Counted from the first letter of the stretch, positions 1 to 9,088 are shown. The stretch is DNA of 48,493 nt from Hyphomicrobiales bacterium (GCA_900473415.1 UCLR01000053.1:1-48493); one strand, 5' to 3'. The notes: generated by a model from the sequence alone, not told the origin. A program made the numbers and translations.

Positions 1-9
1 GCCTGGTTC

Positions 10-393
10 CTAAAGGTCAACCTGCAGCCAGCGGGCCGCGGTGTGCACGTCGATCGTCTGCAAGCGCCCAGGCCCCAGATTCTCGAAGCGGTGCGGAACG
101 CCTGCGGGCCCGAGCAGAACATCGCCCGCCGTTGCGTCAATGACCGTGTCGCCGACGAAGAAGCGCGCATTCCCCGCGACGACGATGAAGATCTCGTCAT
201 AAGGATGAACGTGAAGCCGCGGCCCTTCACCCGGCGTCTCATTGCCATAGGCCAGTACGGTGCACTGCGCGTTCAGCGTCTCGCCCTCGACATTCCCGCG
301 CCACGGCCCGCCGGCTTCGGAGTCGAACAGTCGCGCTTTGGCGGCGCTGCGTCCGTCCGGTCTGATCGTCGCGAGGTCGAAATCCTTACGCAT
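10..393 (-). CDS. Small single-domain cupin protein
   Basis: A 127-residue single-domain cupin. The metal-binding cupin pattern is visible as HVHPYDEIFIV (motif 1 with two His and a Glu) followed by GDVLLGPAGVPHRF (motif 2 with Pro-x-x-x-His type ending). Such proteins bind a divalent metal and act as small isomerases, dioxygenases or sensors; the substrate cannot be read from the sequence. The start at 393 is chosen because AGGAGG lies 9 nt upstream; an upstream in-frame run of three ATGs would place this site inside the gene. It faces the deletion scar of the tetR/SDR pair and has no clear operon partner in the window. Confidence 0.8.
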   Translation of the reverse strand: MRKDFDLATIRPDGRSAAKARLFDSEAGGPWRGNVEGETLNAQCTVLAYGNETPGEGPRLHVHPYDEIFIVVAGNARFFVGDTVIDATAGDVLLGPAGVPHRFENLGPGRLQTIDVHTAARWLQVDL

Positions 394-554
394 CTCTGCA
401 TGCCTCCTGATCTTCATCATCATCCGTGCTGACTGATCCGACCGAATCGCGGTCGGGGGCTCTGGTCTGCCCCCTGAAAATTGGTCCTCCCTGAATTAGG
501 CTGTGAACCCATACATCGGGAACGGCCGAGATTGGTGGTTTCCCGAACGGCAGC

Positions 555-975
555 TTAGGAGGCGGAATCGCGGAATAGCCGCTGTTCAGCAAATCCGAGC
601 AGCAAGGTTTTTGCGATCTCTCGCGCATTCGATGCAAGTTTCTCACCCGGCAGTTCGCCCGCGGTCCAGAACGACAGAACTCCACAAAAGGCAAAGGCGA
701 GCTGTTCCGGCAAACCGCGCAGCGCCTCCTCCCTGCCCGCCGCGCTCAAGCCTTCGCCGGCTCCCAGGGCCAGCGACCATAAGGCTGTCGAGTGCGCCAG
801 GACCGTTCCGGGGGACGGGCCGGCGGTGCCGATCCATCCCATCACGGCTCGATTGATCTCCGGTTCTTCCAGCATCACCTCGACCGCCGTGTCGATCGCC
901 AACAGCACCCGGCCGGCGGCATCGGGAGGCGGCGACATGCCAGCAAAGCGCTTTGCCATCGTATCGGTGCGCTCG
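555..975 (-). pseudogene. TetR-family regulator, C-terminal remnant
   Basis: The frame running leftward from about 975 to a TAA at 555 reads like the ligand-binding C-terminal half of a TetR regulator (alpha-helical, for example EEPEINRAVMGWIG and LPEQLAFAFCGVLSFW). The N-terminal helix-turn-helix is absent. Upstream in the same frame the sequence is only the antisense of a dehydrogenase remnant, so the apparent long frame to 1670 is a shadow. The natural arrangement would be a divergent tetR/SDR pair; a deletion has removed both 5' ends and their shared promoter. Family call is by eye. Confidence 0.6.
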
Positions 976-984
976 CGCCCGGTC

Positions 985-1673
985 GCGCGTACCCGGTCAT
1001 GCTGGACGTGACCAATTTCGAGGCGATCCCGGCGGCCGTCGCCGAGGCCGAACGAGAGGCGGGGCCAATCGACGTGCTGGTGAATAATGCTGGTTACGGC
1101 CATGAGGGCGTGCTGGAAGAGTCGTCCATGGACGATCTCCAGCGCCAGTTCGCCGCCAACGTCTTCGGGCCCGTTGCGATGATCAAGGCGGTGCTGCCAG
1201 GCATGCGCGAACGGCGTCGCGGCCATATCGTCAACGTCACTTCCATGGGCGGCTTCATCACCATGCCCGGGATCGCCTTCTATTGCGGGAGCAAATTCGC
1301 GCTCGAAGGCATCTCCGAAGCGCTCGGCAAGGAAGTGGCGGGTTTTGGAATTCGGGTGACGGCGCTCGCTCCCGGCCAATTCCGCACGGATTGGGCCGGG
1401 CGCTCCATGCATCGTACGCTGCGCCAGCTTGCTGACTATGACGCGGTCATGGACCCGATCCGCGCCGCGCGACAGGCCAAGAGTGGCAACCAGCCGGGCG
1501 ATCCGGTCAAGGCTGCACAGGCGTTGCTCGCGCTGGTTGATGCCGCGAATCCGCCGGTGCGGCTGTTCCTGGGCCATGACGCGCTGGGGCTGGTCGAACA
1601 GAAGCTCGACGGGATGCGAGCCGAAATCAGCGCGTGGGAAGAGCTTTCGCGCTCCACCAGCTTCGCGCAATGA
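985..1673 (+). pseudogene. Short-chain dehydrogenase/reductase lacking its N-terminus
   Basis: From about 985 the frame reads as an SDR from the second beta strand onward: LDVTNF, the NNAG motif, a catalytic Ser in the VNVTSMGG strand, and Tyr-x-x-x-Lys in FYCGSKFALEG. The glycine-rich TGxxxGIG dinucleotide-binding segment and first roughly 50 residues are missing, replaced by antisense of the tetR remnant. Without the NAD(P)-binding loop the product should be inactive. The C-terminus is intact, ending in TGA at 1671-1673. It was probably regulated by the adjoining TetR protein before the deletion. Confidence 0.75.
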
Positions 1674-1779
1674 GCGCTTAAATCTACGGCGGCTTATGAA
1701 GGCGCTCCGCGCGTCTTCGTAAGTCTGCTACGGGGGCGTTTGCCGACTGGCGGCCTTCATGTCGCGCCGAACTCTGATT

Positions 1780-2570
1780 CAAGTTAAACATGAGCCGATC
1801 TGACCTGACCTACTTCGAGTGGCGCGTGATGGAGCCGCTGGTACCCAACAAGCCACGAGGTGTGCCGCGCGTCGATGATCGCCGCGTGCTGAACGGCATC
1901 TTTTGGGTGCTGCGATCCGGCGCGCCGTGCCGCGACCTGCCGGAGCGCTATGGCCCGCGCTCTACTTGCCACAACCGCTTCGTGCAATGGCGGAAGGCAA
2001 GCGTGTGGGACCGGCTGATTGACGCCATCACTACAGTCCCCAAAGGTGAAATCCAGATGATCGACAGCACTTCCGTTCGCGCCCACCAGCAGGCTGCGAC
2101 GGTAAAAAGGGGGATCGAGATAATTGTCTCGGTCGATCACGCGGCGAGCTCACGACCAAGATTCACGTAGTCGTCGACGCGCAAGGACTCCCGATCCGGC
2201 TCGGCCTGACCGCTGGTCAGACGCACGACGGGCAGATCGCCGACACCTTGCTGAGCCATCTTAGCCCGCGTACCATCGCGCTAGCCGACAAGGCTTATGA
2301 CGCAGATCGCATCCGCGAACTGATCCAACAGCGGGGCGCCACGCCCCACATCCCGCCGAAGAGCAACCGTCGCTGGAAGCCCTGCTTCAGCAAGCAGCTC
2401 GATCGAGAGCGCAACGTGATCGAGCGTTTCTTTTCCAAGCTGCAGCACTTCCGTCGCGTCGCTACCCGCTACGACAAGCTCGCCGCCAACTTCCTCGCCA
2501 TGGTCCAACTCGCCTCATGCGGCTGTGGCTGCGCTCTTAATGAGTCTACGGCCTAGGCTTTTGAGCCATC
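1780..2570 (+). mobile_element. IS5-family (IS427-like) insertion sequence
   Basis: About 0.8 kb containing one frameshifted DDE transposase and little else, the layout of the IS427 group of IS5. The ends are only approximate: ACTCTGATTCAAG before the gene and the complement of AGACTCATTAAG after it look like a weak inverted repeat, but I cannot define a clean terminal repeat or target duplication. It separates the SDR remnant from a LivF/LivG scrap, so it may have taken part in the local rearrangements. Confidence 0.7.
1790..2556 (+). CDS. IS5-family transposase (-1 frameshift)
   Basis: ORF A (1790-2170) carries the N-terminal DUF4096-like region and the first catalytic Asp (IDSTSVRAHQ). 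At A5G5 (2104-2113) a -1 slip joins it to a second frame that continues with CLGRSRGELTTKIH, the second Asp region (LADKAYDAD) and the catalytic Glu near RNVIERFFSKL. This is the usual programmed frameshift of IS427-type elements, so the transposase may be functional. Near the C-terminus the expected residues after MVQLAS are replaced for about eight codons and the frame then recovers at NESTA, consistent with one lost and one gained base. Confidence 0.75.
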
Positions 2571-2661
2571 AATCAAGATGAGCTTGGGTCGAGCAGCAGG
2601 CCGCGGACGATCTCGAGCTGCTTCTGCTCGCCAGACAAAGTGCTAGCCTGGATGTTCAGCG
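2563..2661 (-). pseudogene. LivF/LivG-type ABC ATPase fragment
   Basis: Read leftward, this strip encodes an ABC signature segment, TLSGEQKQLEIVRGLLLDP, matching the LSGGEQQ-LEI-RALLLDP region of branched-chain amino acid importer ATPases. One glycine of LSGG is missing, and a lost base after DP throws the following K-L-I-L-I-D (Walker B) out of frame. It begins at the stop codon of the aldo-keto reductase gene and ends at the IS element, so only about 33 codons survive. Confidence 0.5.
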
Positions 2662-2663
2662 TG

Positions 2664-4154
2664 TTACCTCCTGTCAGGCAGCACGGCATCGGCTTCGATC
2701 TCGACGCGATAGCCGTCGCCAATCAGTCGCGACACTTCAAGCATCGTGTTGGCCGGGCGGATTTCGCCGAAATAGCGACCATGGACGCGCGAGACGCCTT
2801 CCCATTCATCGGCATTGGTAAGGTAGACCCTAGTACGGACGACGTCCTCGAGGCGGCCGCCAAGCGCCTGGATGCTGGCGGCGATCTTGTCGAGAATATA
2901 GGCCGTCTGCGCGGTGGCATCGCCCGGTGCGACGACCATGCCGCCGCCGTGGGTCGCCGTGGTGCCACTGACCATGATCTGATTGCCGACGCGCATGGCG
3001 CGGCTGTATCCCGCGAGAGGCTCCCAGATGCTGCCGGTGTCGACGCGCCCGGCATCCGGGCGGCCGTGAACCGGCGCGGCGGTGTAGATCTTTGGAAACC
3101 CGTCGAGGTGATGGCTGAGATCGCCCGACGCGGTCAGGAAGGGCGGCTTGCGGTATTCGTCGCCGCAATCGCGGGGCGGATGGCCGGTCGTGGCAAAGGC
3201 GGTGTTCAGCCGCTCGTGATCCTCCTCGTCCAGCGTGAAGTCGAAGAGCCTGAGATTGTCGGCACGATGCTCGCGCTCGCCCAGCCGCGCACCGACGATC
3301 ACCGCCGCTACCGCCGGCTGTTCCAGCACCCAGCGGGTTGCGACATTGGCGATCGAGACGCCGTGCTTGCGCGCGATCGCGCCCGCGGCGCCGAGGATCG
3401 CCTGCAGCGCCGGCCAGCCACCGATCTCGTCGACGAAGCGCTTGTATTTGGACTTTGACCAGTCGGCGATGTCGGCGGAGGTGGGCTCGGGCTTGTCGAG
3501 CCAGCGCTCGGTCAGAAAGCCGCCGCCGAGCGTGCCATAGGCCATCAGCTTGACGCCGTAGCGCTCGCAGACCGCGGCGAGATCGCCGGCGGCGCGCCGA
3601 TCGAGCAGTGAGAAAGAGACCTGGTTCGAGATAATCGGCAGGCCGTGGCTGAGCAGGAGTCGCAGATGGTCGGCGTTGAAGTTCGTCAGCCCGATATGCC
3701 GGAACAGCCCTTCCTCGCGCAGTCGCGCCATCTCGATCAGCGCGTCGAGATAGCCGGGATGCTCGTACATCCACCAGTGGAACTGCATCAGGTCGATGCG
3801 GTCGGTCCGCATGCGGTCGAGCGAGGTCCGGATGCCCTCGCGCACGATCTCGGCCGTCATCGGACCCGGCGCAGGGCACCATTTCGTGAAGGCGCGCGGC
3901 CGCGGCCCCGGCAGGGAGCCGTCCGCGACCCGCTCGTAGAGCCGGCCGGTGAGGATCTCGGCGGTACCGTAATGATCGGCCATGTCGAAGGTATCGAAGC
4001 CGCCGGCCGCATAGGCGGCCAGCGCCTCGGCGCCGCGATCGGGATCGATCGGCCCGCTTTCGCGCTCGATATCGGCCACCTGCCAGAGGCCCGTCACGAT
4101 CCGCGAGATCTCGAGATCGGGGGCGAGGAGAATGCGGTCCGGTACGGTCGGCAT
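2664..4154 (-). CDS. Aldo-keto reductase fused to a RidA-like domain
   Basis: A 496-residue two-domain protein. Residues 1 to about 325 are an aldo-keto reductase with the catalytic tetrad visible as Asp57 and Tyr62 (DMADHYG), Lys91 (FTKW) and His126 (MQFHWW); such enzymes reduce carbonyls with NAD(P)H. Residues about 365-496 form a YjgF/RidA-type domain. The RidA catalytic Arg (PARS in true imine deaminases) is Asn469 here (RPANT), while the Glu pair near 485 is kept, so enamine/imine deaminase activity is doubtful. It lies 110 bp downstream of the OppF-like ATPase on the same strand and is probably the last gene of that leftward operon. The fusion suggests coupling of carbonyl reduction to removal of a reactive intermediate; this is inference. 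Confidence 0.85.
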   Translation of the reverse strand: MPTVPDRILLAPDLEISRIVTGLWQVADIERESGPIDPDRGAEALAAYAAGGFDTFDMADHYGTAEILTGRLYERVADGSLPGPRPRAFTKWCPAPGPMTAEIVREGIRTSLDRMRTDRIDLMQFHWWMYEHPGYLDALIEMARLREEGLFRHIGLTNFNADHLRLLLSHGLPIISNQVSFSLLDRRAAGDLAAVCERYGVKLMAYGTLGGGFLTERWLDKPEPTSADIADWSKSKYKRFVDEIGGWPALQAILGAAGAIARKHGVSIANVATRWVLEQPAVAAVIVGARLGEREHRADNLRLFDFTLDEEDHERLNTAFATTGHPPRDCGDEYRKPPFLTASGDLSHHLDGFPKIYTAAPVHGRPDAGRVDTGSIWEPLAGYSRAMRVGNQIMVSGTTATHGGGMVVAPGDATAQTAYILDKIAASIQALGGRLEDVVRTRVYLTNADEWEGVSRVHGRYFGEIRPANTMLEVSRLIGDGYRVEIEADAVLPDRR

Positions 4155-4264
4155 GAACGGTCTCTGATGCTCGCGCCCCTGATGATGCTGGAAGATTGGC
4201 GGGGCCTGACGATCTTCCGTGTCTCACGCGTGGCCGGGGGCTCGCTTCTGTCTGCCGCGCCCAC

Positions 4265-5257
4265 TCATGCCAGCGCCTCGGCATGATGGCATGCGGCCTC
4301 GCGGGCGTCGCCGAGCGAGCGCAGTTCCGGCCGTTCGCTGCGGCAGATGTTGGTCGCCGCCGGGCAGCGCGGATGGAAGCTGCAGCCCGCCGGCGGATTG
4401 GCCGGGTTCGGCACCTCGCCACGCATGGGCTCGTGCCGTTTGCCGATGGCGCCGGCCGAAGGCGAGGCGGCAATCAGCTGGCGCGTATAGGGATGGGCGG
4501 GCGCCGAGAAGAGCTGCTCGCGCGTGGCGTTCTCGACGATCCGGCCGAGATACATCACCGCCACCCGGTCGGCCATGTGGTCGACCACCGCCAGGTTGTG
4601 GCTGATGAAGAGATAGGTCAGCCCATGCTGGTCCTGCAGGTCGCGCATCAAATTGAGGATCTGCGCCTGGATCGAGACGTCGAGCGCCGAGGTCGGCTCG
4701 TCGCAGATCACGAAGGCGGGCTTGCTCGCCAGGGCGCGGGCGATCGCGATACGCTGGCGCTGGCCGCCCGAGAATTCGTGCGGGAACTTCTCCGCATCGG
4801 CGGGCGAGAGCCCGACCTCGCGCAGCAGCTGGCCGACGCGCTCGCGCCGTTCCACCCGCGAGCCGGCGATCCCGAGCGCGACCAGCGGATCGGCGATGGT
4901 CCGGCCGACCCGCAGCCGCGGATTGAGGCTGCCATACGGGTCCTGGAAGATCATCTGCACCTCACGGCGCAAGCCCGCGCGGCCCTTGGCTACCTCGCGC
5001 ATGTCGGTGTCGCGATAGCGCGCCGTGCCCGAACTCGGCGCCAGCAACCCGGCGACACAGCGCGCCGCAGTCGACTTGCCGCAGCCGGATTCACCGACCA
5101 GCGCCAGCGTCGCGCCCTCCGGGATCGCGAAGGAGACCTCGTCCACTGCCTTCAGGATGCGGCGCGGCGTGCCGGCGAGCTTGCGCGCCAGCCACGAAGG
5201 CGAGGCGTCGAAATGGCGCGACAGACGCTCCGCGACCATCAACTGGGAGGCCGTCAT
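4265..5257 (-). CDS. Peptide-type ABC importer ATPase (OppF/DppF-like)
   Basis: A 330-residue ATPase of the oligopeptide/dipeptide importer class. Visible are Walker A GESGCGKST, Q-loop MIFQDPYGSLNPR, signature FSGGQRQR, Walker B FVICDEPTSALD and the switch His in FISHN, then the C-terminal oligopeptide/dipeptide extension with its four-Cys pattern (CSFHPRCPAATNICR...ACHH), which in this class binds an iron-sulfur cluster. The start at 5257 overlaps the stop of the upstream ATPase gene by ATGA, showing translational coupling; a longer upstream frame is antisense noise. It pairs with the OppD-like ATPase to power the permeases encoded divergently at 8.1-10.0 kb. Confidence 0.92.
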   Translation of the reverse strand: MTASQLMVAERLSRHFDASPSWLARKLAGTPRRILKAVDEVSFAIPEGATLALVGESGCGKSTAARCVAGLLAPSSGTARYRDTDMREVAKGRAGLRREVQMIFQDPYGSLNPRLRVGRTIADPLVALGIAGSRVERRERVGQLLREVGLSPADAEKFPHEFSGGQRQRIAIARALASKPAFVICDEPTSALDVSIQAQILNLMRDLQDQHGLTYLFISHNLAVVDHMADRVAVMYLGRIVENATREQLFSAPAHPYTRQLIAASPSAGAIGKRHEPMRGEVPNPANPPAGCSFHPRCPAATNICRSERPELRSLGDAREAACHHAEALA

Positions 5258-6327
5258 GCCGCCAGCACCCGCGCATCGGTGCGGATACAGGCGGCGCGAT
5301 GCGGCCCGTCCGCGTCGAAGGCCGGAACCGCCTGGTGGCACGCCTCGATCACCTTCGGGCAACGCGGCGCGAAGGCGCAGCCTGGCGGCAGCGCGTCCGG
5401 GCGCGGCATGGCGCCAGTGATCTGGCGCAGCCGCGGCAGCCGCCGCCCGAGTTCGGGAATCGAATCCATCAGGCCTTGGGTGTATGGATGGCGCGGACGG
5501 GCGATCACCTCTGCGACCGGCCCTATCTCGACGATGCGCCCGGCATAGAGCACCGCCACCCGGTCGGCCAGGGCCGCGATCACGCCCATGTCGTGGGTGA
5601 TCAGCATGACCGCCGTGCCGCGCCGGGCGCAGAGATCGCGCAGCAATTCGATGACCTGGCCCTGGATCGAGACGTCGAGCGCGGTCGTCGGCTCGTCGGC
5701 GATGATCAGGCTCGGCCGGCCGGCCAGCGCCAGAGCAATGACGACGCGCTGGCGCATCCCTCCCGAAAACTCGTGCGGATAGCTATCGAGCCGCCCCTGC
5801 GGGTCCGGAATGCCGACCTGTGCGAGCAGTGAGACGGCCTCGGCGCGGGCAGCCTGGCCTGACAGGCCGAGATGCTCGCCGATGGTCTCGACGAGCTGGC
5901 GGCCGATTGTAAAGACCGGGTTCAGTGCCGTCAGCGGATCCTGGAAGATCGCACCGATCTCGCGACCGCGCAGCCTGCGCATCGCCTCGCCCTGAAGCCG
6001 ATCGATGCGCCGGCCGCGATAGTGAATCGAGCCACCGGTAATCGCCAGCGGCGAGGCAACTAGCCCGGTCAGCGCCGTGCCGATCATCGACTTGCCGGCG
6101 CCGGATTCGCCGACCATTCCCAAAATCTCGCCCGGCGCCATGTCGAAGCTGGCGCCGCGCACGAGTTGGACAGGATTCGCCGAATTCAGAGTCACGACGA
6201 GGTCGCGGACGCTGACGAGCGGGCCCTGATCGGCGGAGAGGACCGGGGATGTCGCAGGTGCCTGTCCGATCTCGCTCATCACCGTGCCATCGCTGTCACG
6301 ATCGATCGGCAGTGGCGCATCGGGCAT
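5254..6327 (-). CDS. Peptide-type ABC importer ATPase (OppD/DppD-like)
   Basis: A 357-residue OppD/DppD-type ATPase: Walker A GESGAGKS, Q-loop AIFQDPLTALNPV, signature FSGGMRQR, Walker B LIIADEPTTALD and switch His in ITHDMG, plus the Cys-rich C-terminal extension (PPGCAFAPRCP). The first ATG at 6327 has a GGAG 5 nt upstream; an internal Met at residue 17 is an alternative. It is the first gene of the leftward unit and starts 126 bp from the divergent binding-protein gene, so both halves of the transporter are probably controlled from the same intergenic region. Confidence 0.92.
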   Translation of the reverse strand: MPDAPLPIDRDSDGTVMSEIGQAPATSPVLSADQGPLVSVRDLVVTLNSANPVQLVRGASFDMAPGEILGMVGESGAGKSMIGTALTGLVASPLAITGGSIHYRGRRIDRLQGEAMRRLRGREIGAIFQDPLTALNPVFTIGRQLVETIGEHLGLSGQAARAEAVSLLAQVGIPDPQGRLDSYPHEFSGGMRQRVVIALALAGRPSLIIADEPTTALDVSIQGQVIELLRDLCARRGTAVMLITHDMGVIAALADRVAVLYAGRIVEIGPVAEVIARPRHPYTQGLMDSIPELGRRLPRLRQITGAMPRPDALPPGCAFAPRCPKVIEACHQAVPAFDADGPHRAACIRTDARVLAA

Positions 6328-6370
6328 CGGCTCCAGTCAGTCTCGCGGCGCATTGCGGCCCCGCACAATA

Positions 6371-6404
6371 GTTCAAGTTTCAAACGTTGCACCGATGATT
6401 GAAC
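6371..6404. promoter_or_regulatory. Candidate operator in the divergent transporter promoter region
   Basis: Between the ATPase and binding-protein genes lies GTTCAA, then the 9-bp palindrome GTTTCAAAC (6377-6385), then TTGAAC (6399-6404), the hexamers forming an inverted repeat with 22 bp between. This is the only dyad seen in this AT-richer intergenic patch and could bind a dimeric regulator. No regulator gene lies nearby, and the assignment is inference. Confidence 0.25.
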
Positions 6405-6453
6405 TGGGCAAAAAAGGAGTCAATCTTGAAAAATCAAGAAGAGGGGCGTTGGC

Positions 6454-8052
6454 ATGAAGCGTTTTCTCCGCATCGCGACCATCTGCAGTTCGCTGGTGCT
6501 GACGGTCGCCGCCGTGCCGGCGAACACGCTGCGCTATGGCGGCACCACGCCGCCGCTGACGATGGACCCGCACGCGACGAACGACTTCGTCACGGCCTCG
6601 CTGGTCCGGCAGGTCTATGACAGTCTCGTCGGCCTCTCCAACGCGATGGAACCGGAGCCGGGTATCGCCACGGCTTGGGAGCCCGTGGGCGAGACCATCT
6701 GGCGCTTCACCATCCGGTCGGGTGTGACCTTCCATGACGGCGCGCCGCTGACGGCGCAGGACGTCGCCTTCTCGATCATGCGGCAGAAGGAGGCCCCGCT
6801 CTACCGGGCGCTCTATGGCGGCATCAAGGAGGCGAAGGCGGTCTCAGACACCAGCGTCGAGGTCGTCTCGCAGCAACCGGACCCGATCCTGCCGCGCAAG
6901 ATGGTGCGCCTCTTCGTGATGTCGGCCAAATGGGCCAGGGAGAACAATGTCGAGAAGGTGCCGGATCTCGGCGCCGTCGGCACCGAGGCCCACACGTTGC
7001 GCCACGCCAATGGCACGGGGCCGATGCGACTAGTCGCGCAGGAGCCCGGCACGCGCACAACCTTCGAGAAGAACCCCAAATTCTGGGGGAGCTTCCCGGG
7101 CAACCTCGAGCGCGCAATCTACACGCCGATCGCGTCGGCGCCTACACGCGTCTCGGCGCTGCTCTCCAAGGAGCTCGACCTCATCACCGACCTGCCGCTG
7201 CAAGACGTCGAGCGCGTTCGCTCGACGCCGGACTATCTCGTCGCCGAGGTGCCGCAGCAGCTCGTGATGCAGCTCGAGATGGACGGCACCCGCGACGTCG
7301 CGCTCGACACCTTCGACAAGGCCGGCCAGCCCCTGAAGAGCAATCCCTTCAAGGATCTGCGCGTGCGCCAGGCCTTCGCCCAGGCTGTCGATGCCAAACT
7401 GATCGTCGACCGCATCATGCGCGGCCATGCGATGGTGGTCGGAACCGCCTCGGCGGCGGGCTTCGGCGGCTACCAGAAGGATCTCGACATCCGCTGGCCG
7501 ACCGACGCCGCCAAGGCCAAGGCGCTGCTCGCCGAGGCCGGTTATCCCGAAGGCTTCGTGACCCAGCTCAACTGCCCTCTGGCGCGCTATGTCAACACCG
7601 AGGAAATCTGCCGCGCGACCGCCAGCATGCTCGCCCGCATCGGCGTCGAGGCCCGGGTCAAGGGCATGCCCTGGCCGGAATTCGCCCGGATGCTGGTCAA
7701 CGGCCCGAGCTCGTCCTTCCACCTCATCGGCGCCGCCGGCAATTCCGGCGATACCCAGGACACCTTCGTGTCGTTGATGGCGACGCGCAACAAGGAAAAG
7801 GGCACTGGCGGCACCAACTGGGCGCTCTGGAGCAATGCCGAGTTCGACGCCGTCACGGACGAGTTGGTGCGGACCTTCGACCCGGCCAAGCGCACCCAGC
7901 TGTATCGGCGCGGCCTGACCATTGGCAAGGAGCAGGTCCACGCGGTCTATCTGCATCAGCCGATGCTGACCTGGGGCATGCGCAAGACCGTGGCCATCGC
8001 GCCGCGCGCGGATTCTGCCGTGATGCTCAAGGACGTCGTGGTCAAGCCGTGA
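6454..8052 (+). CDS. ABC importer solute-binding protein (family 5, peptide type)
   Basis: A 532-residue periplasmic binding protein. Residues 1-24 form a Sec signal peptide (MKRFLRIA followed by a hydrophobic run ending AVPA). The mature part shows the SBP_bac_5 hallmark near LRYGGTTPPLTMDPH and TFHDGAPLTAQDVAFS. A purine-rich RBS (GAAGAGGGGCG) precedes the ATG. It opens a rightward operon with two permeases and three catabolic genes. Family members bind peptides, opines, nickel or other solutes; the downstream kynurenine-type enzymes suggest an aromatic amine or amino acid derivative, which is inference. Confidence 0.9.
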   Translation: MKRFLRIATICSSLVLTVAAVPANTLRYGGTTPPLTMDPHATNDFVTASLVRQVYDSLVGLSNAMEPEPGIATAWEPVGETIWRFTIRSGVTFHDGAPLTAQDVAFSIMRQKEAPLYRALYGGIKEAKAVSDTSVEVVSQQPDPILPRKMVRLFVMSAKWARENNVEKVPDLGAVGTEAHTLRHANGTGPMRLVAQEPGTRTTFEKNPKFWGSFPGNLERAIYTPIASAPTRVSALLSKELDLITDLPLQDVERVRSTPDYLVAEVPQQLVMQLEMDGTRDVALDTFDKAGQPLKSNPFKDLRVRQAFAQAVDAKLIVDRIMRGHAMVVGTASAAGFGGYQKDLDIRWPTDAAKAKALLAEAGYPEGFVTQLNCPLARYVNTEEICRATASMLARIGVEARVKGMPWPEFARMLVNGPSSSFHLIGAAGNSGDTQDTFVSLMATRNKEKGTGGTNWALWSNAEFDAVTDELVRTFDPAKRTQLYRRGLTIGKEQVHAVYLHQPMLTWGMRKTVAIAPRADSAVMLKDVVVKP

Positions 8053-8101
8053 GACGCGACGGGCCATCGGCTGCGACCCTCCCGGCCGGAGCCCTCTGGC
8101 G

Positions 8102-9088
8102 ATGATCGCCTTCCTGTTGAGTCGGCTGGGTCACGGCCTTCTGGTTCTGTTCGTGGTCAGCGTGCTCGCTTTCCTGCTCGGCAATGTCGTCGGCGACCCC
8201 GTCGCCAGCATCCTCGGGCTCGAGGCCGCGGAATCCGACCGCGCCGCGCTGCGCGTGCGGCTGAGCCTCGATGACCCGCTGGTCCTACGGTATGCCTACT
8301 ATCTCGGCGACCTGCTCAGCGGCCGCTTCGGCAATTCCTACGGCGCGCAGCGTCCGATCGTCGACCTGCTTGCCGAGCGTATCCCGGCAACCGTCGAGCT
8401 GGCGCTGACGGCGCTGCTGCTCTCGGTCGCGCTCGGCGTACTGCTCGGCGTTCTGGCGGCGGCCTATCCGCAGAACCGGCTGGTGCGCCTCGTCATGACC
8501 TCCTCCGTCATCGGCGTCTCGGTGCCAACCTTCATCACCGGCATCCTGCTGATTGGCTGCTTTTCGCTGCTGCTGGGCTGGCTGCCGTCCTTCGGCCGCG
8601 GCGACGTCGTGCGGTTCGGCTTCTGGAGCACGGGGCTGCTGACTGCGTCGGGGCTGAAATCCCTGATCATGCCGTCGGTCAGCCTCGCGCTTGGCCAGGT
8701 AGCGCTGGTCGCCAGGCTCACCCGCGCGGAGATGATGGGCGTGCTGCGCAGCGACTATATCCGCTTCGCCCGCGCCCGCGGGCTGCCCGAGCGAAGCGTG
8801 CATTTCTCGCATGCGCTGCGCAACACGCTGATCCCGATCATCACGGTCAGCGGCATCCAGCTCGGTTATCTCGTCGCCTTCGCGGTGGTGATCGAGCAGG
8901 TATTCCAGTGGCCCGGCATGGGGCTGCTGTTCCTGCAGGCCCTGGCCCAGACCGACGTGCCGCTGATCTCGGCCTTCCTGATCGTGACCGGCCTCTTCTT
9001 CGTCAGCATCAACCTGGTCGTCGACCTGCTGTATGCCGCTGCCGACCCGCGGCTTAGGATCAAGTCGGTCGCGGAGCGGGCGGGCTGA
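8102..9088 (+). CDS. ABC importer permease (DppB-like)
   Basis: A 328-residue inner-membrane permease of the DppB/OppB class: an N-terminal membrane helix (IAFLLSRLGHGLLVLFVVSVLAF begins it), a periplasmic segment with GDLLSGRFGNSY, five further hydrophobic helices, and the cytoplasmic EAA loop seen as DYIRFARARGLPERSV, which contacts the ATPases. It starts 49 bp after the binding-protein gene and its TGA shares a base with the ATG of the next permease gene (TGATG). Confidence 0.92.
   Translation: MIAFLLSRLGHGLLVLFVVSVLAFLLGNVVGDPVASILGLEAAESDRAALRVRLSLDDPLVLRYAYYLGDLLSGRFGNSYGAQRPIVDLLAERIPATVELALTALLLSVALGVLLGVLAAAYPQNRLVRLVMTSSVIGVSVPTFITGILLIGCFSLLLGWLPSFGRGDVVRFGFWSTGLLTASGLKSLIMPSVSLALGQVALVARLTRAEMMGVLRSDYIRFARARGLPERSVHFSHALRNTLIPIITVSGIQLGYLVAFAVVIEQVFQWPGMGLLFLQALAQTDVPLISAFLIVTGLFFVSINLVVDLLYAAADPRLRIKSVAERAG

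Noticed and set aside
555..1670. A 371-codon frame on the minus strand
   Set aside because: Only its last third reads as protein (TetR C-terminus); the rest is the antisense of the SDR remnant, so it is not one gene.
2830..4473. A 547-codon Arg-rich frame on the minus strand
   Set aside because: It runs across the aldo-keto reductase and the end of the ATPase gene in the wrong frame; such long Arg-rich frames are normal shadows in GC-rich DNA.
6930..8105. A 391-codon frame on the plus strand within the binding-protein gene
   Set aside because: Shadow of the binding protein, which has a signal peptide and family motifs in its own frame.
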